Part shown: positions 33,225 through 44,100 of the stretch, piece by piece
How positions within the stretch are numbered: position 1 is the stretch's first letter
How the letters are laid out: each line of letters starts with the position of its first letter
From: Heligmosomoides polygyrus polygyrus
Lineage: Eukaryota > Nematoda > Chromadorea > Rhabditida > Heligmosomidae
Assembly: GCA_947396885.1 (NCBI GenBank)
Contig: OX377206.1
Coordinates: 16,367,466-16,431,465, forward strand
DNA: 64,000 nt
Reading direction: 5' to 3'
Translations under genes and position numbers: made by a program
The notes under the pieces: generated by a model
Database searches by the model: none
Told to the model about the DNA's origin: nothing
The model's input: the letters and a program-made list of their open reading frames with translations, nothing else

Positions 33225-33860
33225 CACAGATAAAGGATAAAGGACGGCGTTACTCAATCCCTTCTGGGATGCGCCAGCGCATTCTATTTCTACGGGATTC
33301 GTGGAGGTGACATGAATGCGTATTTGGCCATACAATGACTTGCGGTAGCCAGCCGATGAACAAGTCAGCGCTTCATCCTTCCCAGACAAGTTTGGTACCA
33401 ATTCACCGACCCCGGAGGGATGAAAGGCTTGGTTGGTCTGGGCGGGAAATCCGAACCAGAAACCTGGTATAGGCCCATGCACACTTCTGCGACAGCGCGG
33501 CGCGGCCATGATGAAGCATACGGCCGCGACGGCCGCGGCGCGACGTTGCGACACGTGCCGCAGGGAGGGGGCATGGACACTCTTGCGACCGTCGCGGCGG
33601 CTATCGCAGGCGACGCCGCGCTGAGTGCCGCAGGCTGGAATGGCTCAAACAATTCCTCGGGGTGCGGCATCCATGGTGACGTCGGTCCCGTTTTTAAAAC
33701 GGTGCTCTAACGCGCCCGCGCCGCGACCGCCGGATTTCGCGGAGGTAGCCGTCGCCCAACTTGCCGCGCTGCGGTGTCGCAGCAGTGTGCATGGGCCTTA
33801 TCGGGTGCACGCGACAGTGGCGCCTCCTCTGACTGCGCTACACGCACCCACCACCACAGA
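33225..33860 (-). repeat. SINE interrupted by a MITE
   Basis: On the minus strand the head is at 33860-33799 and the body at 33470-33225, ending in a (TTTATCC)-type tail. It is the same family as 53213-53500. A GC-rich element sits between the two parts at a TA that is intact in the 53-kb copy. Confidence 0.85.
33471..33798. mobile_element. GC-rich MITE inserted in the SINE
   Basis: Ends AGGCCCATGCACACTTCTGC and its inverse GCAGCAGTGTGCATGGGCCT, 328 bp. Comparison with the uninterrupted SINE at 53 kb gives a TA (or TTA) target. A solo end of this family appears at 44597-44632. A palindromic, CpG-rich interior encodes nothing recognisable. Confidence 0.85.
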
Positions 33861-34033
33861 AGAGCATTCCAAAAAAAGTAGCTATGGTTTTGGACTCCCC
33901 ACAAGAGACCCTACATCCTGTAAAAATTGCATCGCAGAAGCTCACCGCCACTTTGGAGGCTCTCCCTGTGCGTTCTCGCATCTCTGCAGTATTTTAATGG
34001 TGCCACAGTCAGTGGGCCTGCTCCACCAACGTT

Positions 34034-34199
34034 AGGCCCCGTTTATACTTCGTCGCGGCGCAACGAAGTATAAACGGGGCCTTTATACTTCGTCGCGATG
34101 CAACGCGCAGTGGCCATATTGATTGTGCGACGCGATCGATCAATTTGGCCTTATTGCGTGGCCATCGCGTGGCGCCGCGATGAAGTATAAACGAGGCCT
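34034..34199. mobile_element. MITE with an extra ends-only hairpin on its left flank
   Basis: AGGCCCCGTTTATACTTC family. Bases 34034-34081 alone form a nearly perfect hairpin (19-bp arms, 9-base loop), followed at once by a standard 120-bp member ending AAGTATAAACGAGGCCT. Confidence 0.8.
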
Positions 34200-34429
34200 T
34201 ACTGATCTGTTTCTGTGCTCCACGAACCCGACGGCCATCTCCTTCCTCAAACTTTCGGGTTCCTTCATTGAGCTAAGTCTTCTTCCGTCCTCACAAGGCG
34301 CTTACTTCAAATTAAGTGTTACATTACATACTTCCAACCATGAAGTTTGCCATCTCCATTTTCCATTTTTCCATTTCCAGTCTTTTTTTCATTTACCAGG
34401 GAAGGGTTTCCAGCTCCCATAGAGCATTA

Positions 34430-35780
34430 AATAGGACTAGGGTTATTAGAAAGAGCTCGAAATGCTGATTGCGAATATGGGTGTCAAAATTGCAGAATAA
34501 AACTCCTGAGCGCTTTGTGATCTGTCAAAGTTCAGGGGTTGATTGTGGGCTGGCCACGCGGAAGAGCTGGCGCGAAAGCGGTGAGTGATGGGGGCTCCGT
34601 AAGAATGGCTCACCAGGTGCGGCTGTGGCGCGGCGGGTAGTGCTTCGACTCGTCAGATGTGAGGCCTTTGGATCGGTTCTCACTGCTGCCGTGCCTTTTG
34701 CACATCATGGTTTATCTTCGAAATGATATTTTATTCTGACCTATAGCACTATATTTGGTTTTCCAAGAAAAACGAGAATTATTTCCGCAGCGAATTTACT
34801 TTGAAGCCCTAACCTTGTGGTCAAAGCATGATCGACAGGGACAACTGGGACTATTGTGTGCCACTTTCAGTGCTTCGGCAGAGGATGAGGAGCGGTAGCA
34901 AATTTTTTCACCCGAACTTCGACCATGGGGGTTATTTGGGGTACTGATCACGATTCTGACGTCCATTGTTGGTATTGCGGAGTACAGTAGAATGCGGTGC
35001 GGTCTGCTAAGGCCACTGCTACTGTAACCTTCCGTAATCGGCCGAAATTTTAAAATCGGATGTCAGTTTCGTCTACAGCACCTCAAGTAACCCCTTGGGC
35101 GAGGTTTGAGTTTGAAAGTTTGCGACCACTTCTCGATCTCCAGAGTTGTGATGGTACAACAGGGCCAGGCAACCAACCGAAGGCTCTGTAGCAGATTTGC
35201 TGAAACGTCTGTACCTTCCCTAGGTTTTCGAACTTTTTGAATTACTCGTGGGGTAAGGCAGGTAATATTGATGTATGTATGAGATGTGCATTATGTGAAG
35301 AACACGGTTGCTTCACACAAATTTTCTGAATTGTATCATGAATGTCGAAGTTGTTAAAAACATCTCTAGTTGTTCATATAAGGTATTTTCTTCAATTTTG
35401 CAAAATAGTGAATGTGAGACCAGTGAAAGTAAAAGAAAATAAAATCAGAATAAAATGTAATTTCAAGGATAAATCATAATGTGCAAGAAGAGCGGAAGCC
35501 ATGGGAACCAAACCAACAACCTCACGACTGACGAGCCGGAGCACTACACCTGCGCCACCGTCGCACCTTGCGAACGATTCTTACGGAGCCCCAATCCCTC
35601 ACCGCTCTCGCGCCAGCTCTTCCGCGTGGCCATCCCACAGTCAGCCTCTGAACTTCAACAGGTCACAACTAGCTCAGGAATTTCATTTTGCAATTTTGAC
35701 ACCTATGCTAGTAGTCAGCATTCCGAGCTATTTCTAATGACCCTGGTCTCCACTTCTATCTCCATGTGAGGTCGAAACCC
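34430..35780. repeat. Inverted pair of tRNA-like SINEs around a MITE
   Basis: 34430-34740 (+) and 35450-35780 (-) share GGCCACGCGGAAGAGCTGGC and GGGGCTCCGTAAGAAT. Each has an A-box/B-box-like head region (34620-34690 on plus). Between them, ~34915-35105 is bounded by inverted GTTATTTGGGGTACTGAT/CACCTCAAGTAACCCC ends, another MITE family also seen at 44270 and 58430. Confidence 0.75.
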
Positions 35781-35922
35781 TTCACTAGTTAGGAGTACCT
35801 TTGAGAACTTAATGGATCACTTCATACAATACACTAGATAGCTGTCGCATATTGCCGCCCCTTTTGCTTGCTCAACATCTCACTAGTAAGATTAGTAAAG
35901 AAAGAATCAACAGGCTTATCAG

Positions 35923-35944
35923 GTCTATGATTTTCAGAAATCAA
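35923..35944 (+). promoter_or_regulatory. Probable spliced-leader trans-splice acceptor
   Basis: CTATGATTTTCAG is followed by seven bases and then ATG (35945). A strong acceptor just upstream of a start codon, with no credible upstream exon, is typical of nematode SL trans-splicing. It could instead be an ordinary acceptor of an undetected 5' exon. Confidence 0.5.
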
Positions 35945-35998
35945 ATGGACACTGATAAACCATGTGCCGACGAGTTATCGACTTCGGAGAAGAATATC
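35945..35998 (+). CDS. C48-like gene, exon 1
   Basis: ATG after a TTTTCAG acceptor, 18 codons, then the donor GTATGT. Polar, acidic N-terminus; ends in phase 0. Confidence 0.55.
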
Positions 35999-38122
35999 GT
36001 ATGTTGTCGTGTCTTTCCATTCTGATTAAGGTTTTCAAGCTGGAATTCGTGCACTACATTTTGACACTTTGACACATGTTGATAATGGAGCAGTGCAATA
36101 GTAGGGCCCTCTTCTCATTTAGTAGCCTGAAATCTCGTCCTGAAAAGCTTGCCGATGTTAAGAATCTGAAGAGGGCCGAGAATAGAGCGTAGTGTCACAT
36201 AGTAGTATCTGAAGAAAGAAGCAGTACTAAAGATTTTCGCTGAGCAGGCCGAAGTAGAAGAGGTTGCTGAAGTGTGAGAGCAAAAAGGGGCGAAGAATAG
36301 CTCCGTAGAGGCAACATCGTGAAAAGGATTTCCGTGCTCAGCAACATCGAAATGCTAAGAAGATTCCTTGGCTCGTTTAAGACTCTGGAGGCCAAGAGAG
36401 CATGCTAAAACTGAGGAGACGGATTAAGATGGGGCTTTAGGGGCAATATTGAACTGTCAAACTGGTAGCCAAGATTGTGATGATCAACTTCACTTGGCTC
36501 AGCTTGCCCATCGGATACTGCTCTTTTCAGACATTGGAAAAGTTAAGAAAGACTAATGTTATCATCTAAATATCTTTTTATTCTGCAGTGTACAGAGAAG
36601 TGATCGTTCCCTATAGCTATTAGGTTGTAACGAAATAAATGGCACTGAACCACTGTAAATTTAAACAGTTAATATCTCGGCTTGTAGGCATGTTTATTAA
36701 TCGAAACAAAAACCTTCTGATTCTACACATCTTTGCCAACGTGACACAAGCTTTTTGTCCCAGTAGCATAAAAATCAGAAGTTCTGGAATTGACGAAATC
36801 TTCGAAGGCATTTTCGGCATCCTGTTAGTATTTGAATATTTTCCCTACCAAGAAGTCGCCAAGATGCTTGAAGAAATGGTAGTCTGTGGGGGAGAGGTCG
36901 GGAGAAAACGGAGGATGTGATAGACTTTCAATTTCTGCAACGTCATTCGTGCTTCATGGGGGCGAGCATTGTCGTGCAGAAGGAGAACTCGCCTTCGGTT
37001 TACCAAGACCGGCCGGATATGCTTCAACTTTTTCATCATTTCTTCAATTTCAATGCAGTACTTCTCTGCCGTGATGGATTCACCGGGAGGGAGGAAGCTG
37101 TGGTGAATAATTCCCAGCGAACACCACCATACTGTCACCATTACTTTCTTTTGGTGCAATTCCGGCTTCGAGAAACCTTGGGGCTCTCATCGCTGTCCAC
37201 CCACTGTGCCGATCGTCGCCTGTTGTCGTACGTTATCCATTTCTCGTCACGGGTTACGATGCGATCAAGGAATGGGTCCGTTTCGTTCCGTAGAAGCAGT
37301 GCGGACGAGGTCTCATATCGTCGGTTTCTTTGCTCCTCAGACAGCTCGTGAGGCACCCATCTTTCCAGCTTTTTGGTCTTTCCAATTTCCTTTAGATGGC
37401 AGCTGTGTTGTACTGACGCCAAGAACCTTCGCTATCTCCCTGATACCTTTGTGTGGATCCTCCTCTACCACATCTCTCAGCTTGTCCTCATCAACATCAC
37501 TATGCCTCCCACGACCTTCATGTCCTTCCAAGCTCTCATCTCCATTCCGGAACTTCTGACACCAGCGATACGCCGTCCGGATTGTGGAACATCCTTGACC
37601 GAATGCGGCGTTGATCTTCTCGTCCGCCTCCTTAGCTGTAGTGCCCAGCTTGAATTCATACAAGTAAATGCCTCGGATTACCCTTTTGTCCATCTGCAAA
37701 AAAGTCAATAAATCTTTAAAGTTTTCCCACATTTACATAGAAAATTTGGTACTCCCCGGTAGAGCAAAGCTTGCGCTTCTAAATGATATGCCACATGTTA
37801 CGGTTTATTCTGGATAAAACGCGTAAAGGCGCGCCAAAAAATGGCGCGAGCCAGTGCCATTTAATTCGTTACAACCTAATATAATGTGGTAATCTAGATT
37901 CTCCACCCAATTTCCATCATTTTCGCGTGAAATTGGACACTTTTCAAGTCAAAATGGACCCTACTCTAAACAAAGTTGATGCTTTCGGGACAAAATTAAA
38001 CACCTTTCGAATTAGAGCGAGCTTCACATTACAGTAAAGACTGTTGAAGGAATTTGGAACACTGTTTTGTCTATGGAAACTCTTTTGGAATCAAACTGAA
38101 CATCTTCCAAATTAAAACGAGC

Positions 38123-38157
<35 letters not shown>

Positions 38158-41100
38158 AAAAGAGAGAGAGGGAGAGAGAGAGAGAAAGAGAGAAAATTCT
38201 CCAAGAAGTGTAGAATGCTGTTTTGCCCAAAGAAGAAGGATTACCTTTTTTATAAGGAAGAAAGTTAGAATTACTTTTTTGTCACATTTTTAAATCGGCT
38301 GCCCCAATAATTAATCCGAATGTTTGAAATCTTACGAATTTTCCGCTTTTTTAAGGACAGAATGCCCTATACGTTACAATTAGGATAAGCTTTATCTTCT
38401 TTTTTCTTGAAGTTTTTTAAAATGAAATTTCAAGCGGTTCGTTCACTTCTTAGAGCAGATGAATTAATAATGTCAAGAAAGTAGTGTTAGGTTTTTTCTC
38501 GTTCAAAAGAGCATTCAACGTTCCTGGAGAGTTTCTAGTGTGATGTGGAAGAAGTCCGCCTTAGTTTTAAATTTGATTTTTTTTGAATTTTGAATTTTGT
38601 TCTGTTTGAACTAAGGAGCATCAGGCTTTTATTTTATTTCACTGAATGGTGTAGCTGGAGATTGTAAGTAGTAAACCATAAATCGAATCAGTAAAGAGGT
38701 AGATGCACACTATCACACACAGCTCTGTAGTGCTATGTACAACCACAATCCTATCCTTAATTCTCATGAATATTTTAGGATCCTAAACAGGAATTTGTCA
38801 CAATCAGCGACGATGAGGACGAGGCCAAATCCGTGAGTTTAGTCTAGCATACAGTTCCGCTCAATGAAAAAGAAAACAATGTGTGAAGCGACATTTGCCA
38901 GCCATCTCTGATTCGAATCGAGATTCTATCTGCGCCTTCATAAATACTCTCACAGTCTCTGCTCCAGGCAGAACGTGCAATATATTCCCGGGAAGCTGGC
39001 AGTTTTCTCGAAATATTTCTTCAGCGAAAACGACCCGTTGGTGACTTGCCAGTGAGAAGTGGATGATCTAGGATTTACTTCTCACCCATAAAAATCACCG
39101 CAGCAAGTGTTTTAAAGTATCATGAAAAATACGGCGCTGTTTGGCATATCTTAGTTGACACTTTAAAATGCTTCCATAATGATGCTCTTCTGCTTCCGTT
39201 TTTTAATGACCTTTGCAATGCTTCCGAATTTTCAACAAAATGTTTTCCTCAATTCACTGCATTATTCCTAGTTTTCCTGAGCATTTAGTGAATCACTGCG
39301 CCTTTTTTGTTCTGGATAGTTAACGACCGAAGTAGGATATGCCTAGGAGCAACTTCTTGACATCATTCTGTGCGCGCTACGCGGACATAGCTTACAGTTT
39401 TCCAGAAGGCTGTGCTGACTGAATTCACCATGTATTAAAGACCGCCTATGGCAACAACAGCAAACAATGTATTGGGGACGCGATTCCATAAGTCGTCTAT
39501 GGACTAACTGAAGAACTTCCTGAAATGAGCCGTTCACATCTTTCGTTTTTCCGTTTTTCTTCCCAAAAACAAGCGTCCCTTTGAAGTCAAACATAAAGTC
39601 GCCCAAGCCTCAACATTTGGAGCGCACGAATTATGCCGTCAAATGTTGACGTGTGATCTTGAGCTTTTAGCCATGTGACCACGGGACTTCGAGATGATTT
39701 GTATATCGCGGGATGCGGCTTTGAACAGTGATTCCAACTGTGTGTTCCGTTTCTGCTGTGCGCATCTATGAATGGAGTTACGGACCATTTTCAGCATGAC
39801 TCCATTGCCCTTTAGCTGCCCGCTGAGTCGACGAGTCACAAAAGGGCGAGCTCAAGTAGCCAGCAAACTGCGTCCCCGTCGGAGCATTGGTGGCGCAGGA
39901 GCAGAGGAGCGACGAGATGGTTTATGGCTCGACTCTCCTGTGATGCAGGATTTTTGCACTTGATAAAAAAGATCTTCCCCGATCAACCAAAGCTCTCCAT
40001 GTCAAACCGTAATGGAAAACGTCGCCAGAAAGCACTCGTCTTCATACTAGCAACTTTATACTCCAGTATTGTTCTCACCGACCCCGTGTGTCGAAAAAAA
40101 CTCGCCCAAGGGGTGATTTAAGGCATTGATCGCCCACATGCATATGGGTGGTGGGACCCTGGTAATCGATATCGCCCAATTTTCGTCATTTGACAAAGAG
40201 AGCTTTCGTTTATCGTGATAGATCCTTTTTATGAAATGCGAAAATCCTGCATCACAGGGGAGTCTAACCATAGACCATCCCGTCGAACCATGTGGCTACT
40301 CCACCCATCACTTCTCGGCTGGAAGCGCAGTTTCCAGGCTACTTGAGCTCGCTCTTTTGTGATTCTCGACTCACCGGGAGTGGAGCCATTCTGAAAATGG
40401 TCCATAACTCCGTCCACAGATGAGCACACAGAAACGGAACACATGAACATATTTGGAATCAGCGTTTGGAGCTGCATCCCGTGATATGCATTTCATCTCA
40501 AAGTCCCGTGGTCACCTAGTACCCTTCCTTTTTAATACCCTACGTCATTTTGAAGCGAAAAAGCTAAAAACTCATGGAGAATTCCAGTATCGCACTACGC
40601 ATCAGTCCATTAGGGTCGATGCCCACTTGGTTGGGAAATAAAATGCCACTTATGTGAGACTTTTAGTTGAGCAAGTTCAGTACACCGATTTTTGCATTTT
40701 TTCTCAACAAAATATTTTATGCACAACTATTGTTTAGCAGTCTACATATGAAGCAGTAGCTGCATCCGAAATAGGCCTGAGAAGTAGCGACCACGTTATT
40801 TTTTGTTTAGAAAGGAAGTACTTTGACTCGCATGGCCTTACTTTTAAGCTGCAGTAGAGAATCATGGACTTTTCTTGGACAGGGTAATTTTCTGTCTTAG
40901 GGCCCGTTTATACTTCGACGCCGAGCGACGCAACGCCACGTATTGTGGCCACGTTGATCGGGCGACGCGATCGATCAATCTGGCCATTATCGCGCCGCTC
41001 GGCGTCGGAAGTATGGACGGGGCCTTAATGAATCGCCCACCCAACCCATGATCTGCTTCGATTTATTAGGTTGTCCCATAAGTCCCCGCCGTTTTTTTCA

Positions 41101-44100
41101 ACGATTCACTGCAGATTTCGCCGGCGGTCTCTTGCATGGCGCTGCATAGCTTTCCAAAGAGAATGATTTGCTCTATCAGAACATATATTGAATTTTTTTA
41201 CACCATTAATTTTTTCAATTTTTAGGTCGTTGAAGTGAAAAGTGAAAAAGTGAAAAAGTAGCCATTTGCGCACTTGTTCTCTCCGCTTAGGTTTGTAATT
41301 TTTTGCGTAGTTTTTTATAGCACCTGGAAGACAATGTTCTGTACTACAAGAATATGTGTTGGTCCTATTTTCTTACTTACCCTTTATTGATTTTTAGGCC
41401 ATCAAATTGGGAATTTCGACTTTCCCGTCCGAATTTTTACCAAAACTCCGGTTCTGTGGTTGAACTTTTTTGCTTGGTGTTATATGTCGTTTGGAAGAGG
41501 ATGTCTTGCTCAGTAAGAATTTGTGTCGCGTTTATTGGCTCACGCTGATTTCTGTCGAATATCAACAACTGAAGAAGGAGAAGGAGTTGTTGGTGGAGAC
41601 GATTTTTCTCTTTTTGGCATTTTATTGATATTCAGTAGAAATCAATAAACGCGACACATGTTTTTATAGAGGAAGACATTTTCTTTCGAATGACATTTAA
41701 CACCAACCCAAAATATCCAACCACAGAGCAGAAGCTGTCGGCAAAAATAACCATCCTCCTTCGGACGTCCCAATTTGATGACCTAAAAATCAATAAAGGA
41801 CAAATGAGCAAATAGCACTAGCACATATTCTTGTAGTACAGAACAATGCCTTCCAAATGCTATCAAAAACTGCGCAAAAAATTACAAACCTAAGCGGAGA
41901 GAACAAGTGCGCAAATGGCTACTTTTTCACTTTTTCACTTTTCACTTCAACGACCTAGAAATTGACAAAATTCATGATGAAAAAAGAAATGCAATAGCCG
42001 TTCTGGTAGAGAAAATCATTCTCTTTCGAAAGCTATGCGGCGCTATGCAAGAGACCGCCGGCGAAATCTGCAGCGAATCGTTGAAAAAAACGGCGAAACT
42101 TATGGGACAACCTAATAGGTGTTGGATGCAGCCCATGTATGGAGTCGTGGACTCTTGATGATCTAATTCATTGTCTTCTAATTTCACAAAGCCAGCACTA
42201 CACAGTGATTTAACGAGATCATAGAATAACGTGTCAACCCAATTTCACTTCTACTTCTGGAGCATAGCTTTTTGCGTAATTCAACATAATCAGAACTGTC
42301 CCCCAAAATGAAGATTTTGGGAAGCCGGGTGCATGGTCTTGTTCATTTTTTCCTTGCAGAGTTTTATATGAATCACAATTACACCACAAACCGTGCATAG
42401 TACTATAGTATAGTAGTGCTAGTATTATAAAGATAGGACTTCAATGGTCACTCAAAGTTTTGTAAAAAAAAACTGACATATCTGCATATGTGACCTGACC
42501 TTCGCCTGTTGCTGCGCTCAAATCTGAATGAAATTAGTTTTTTGTTTCTTATGATGTCATTGTTCCTTTTAAGAAGGAAGAAAACAAAGTTCGTTTTCCG
42601 AATGGGCTCTCCATCGGTGTTGTTGAACTTCGAAAATATCTTCTGCCCGACAGTCGAATGACGGGAGTTCTAGCATCTCTCGTATTCAATCATATTTTGC
42701 CAGAATATAAAGGTTTGAGGTTAGTACCTGGTTTTTATCATGCCACATGCATGAGGTGGCATTCTGTGGACATTTCAGAGATAAGAGCATCAATTTCTGT
42801 GACCCCGAAGCATTCACGAACATTCTGGCAGCATGCCAGAAAATTCCAGTGACCACGCTCACTAGGGAGACGGTAGGGTCACTGACTCGATTACGTGGAA
42901 ACAAAATGGCTGCACTGATCGCAGGTCTTGTTTTAGGTGGCCTGGTTTGCCAACAGGAAAGGCAAGACGCCCACCTATCTCAAGGCTTTGCTGCATTCCA
43001 AGTTATCCATGATACCGATTTGCTACAGTGGGCACTGGTAAGAAAATTATGCTGATCTCAGATTGAGTGGGAGGTGCAGGTTCTTCTCGTTTCAGGGTAT
43101 TGGGAATGCTTCAACTGAAAAGACGTGAGGAGGTATGATCAAGGATAGAATTTCGGATCTCGAATTTAAGAGAAGTAAAAAGCAAAACAAGCGCGACTTA
43201 TGCTGTTATTTTTTTGTATGATCCCTGACGCTTGTAACACTCTGTTAGCCTATCATAAAAATTATTCGTAAAAGTCGAATTAGGAATGAAAGCGAGATAA
43301 CCACTTCTCATTGCAACGGAAAAACACGGAAACGTTAACTCTACATAATATCGCTTTTAAGGAATATTTGCTGTAAATTGCGCCACTCTTAAGATTCATG
43401 ATTAGTCCATAAAAGCTGTTTTGTGCAAAGACCCAGGTCATTGGAACACTGAACATCGTGTTTCTCTGTGCCAGAACAGAGACATTCGCAGTCATCGCCC
43501 TTTCTATCCACCAGCTGGTTGTCCAAGTAATCCTGAATCAAATTACCTGTGTAGCTGAGTCGGTGCTTGATGGGCTGCCGCGGTTACGACATCGGCCGGC
43601 TGGCGAGGCCGTATCTAGCAGTACAAGACCGGCCGCGACAGCGGTGCCCGCGGCGCGCTCGGCACCCTGCCAGCCACGTAGGCCGCCCGCAGTTTCGCAG
43701 TGGTCGCAGTGGTCGAAACGGTGAAATCTCCCACCCTACACCGAGTCTGCCGCGGCTGATCGCGCCGCGCCGCGCCCTTCCCCTCAGCGGCGCGATTCGC
43801 CGAATACCGTAACCCAAAATTCCGTCAAGTGTGGTGTTTTGCGGCGGCGGAGTATAAAAGCGATGCGGCGCCGCCTCGCGGCGCGAAAAATCGATAGCCA
43901 TGCCGACCATCACGCCGCGCCGCGGGGCGGCGCAAGTATAAAAGGCGCCTTAGAGCACGTCAGCATGCCACCCACTCCATCTACTACCTACTCGCACTCC
44001 TTACTATTCTTGGCCTCTGGATGTCAGTAAGTAATGAAAGCGACAGTACATTACCGAGCCCATTTTAAAACAAGCCCGTCTATGATGGCTCAGGAGATCA

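Noticed and set aside
38024..38293. Arg-Glu and Ser-Leu repeat ORFs
   Set aside because: Translation of a (GA)n microsatellite.
43560..43950. Arg/Ala-rich ORFs
   Set aside because: They lie in a palindromic GC-rich MITE, and an inverted relative at 48.4 kb encodes equivalent nonsense.
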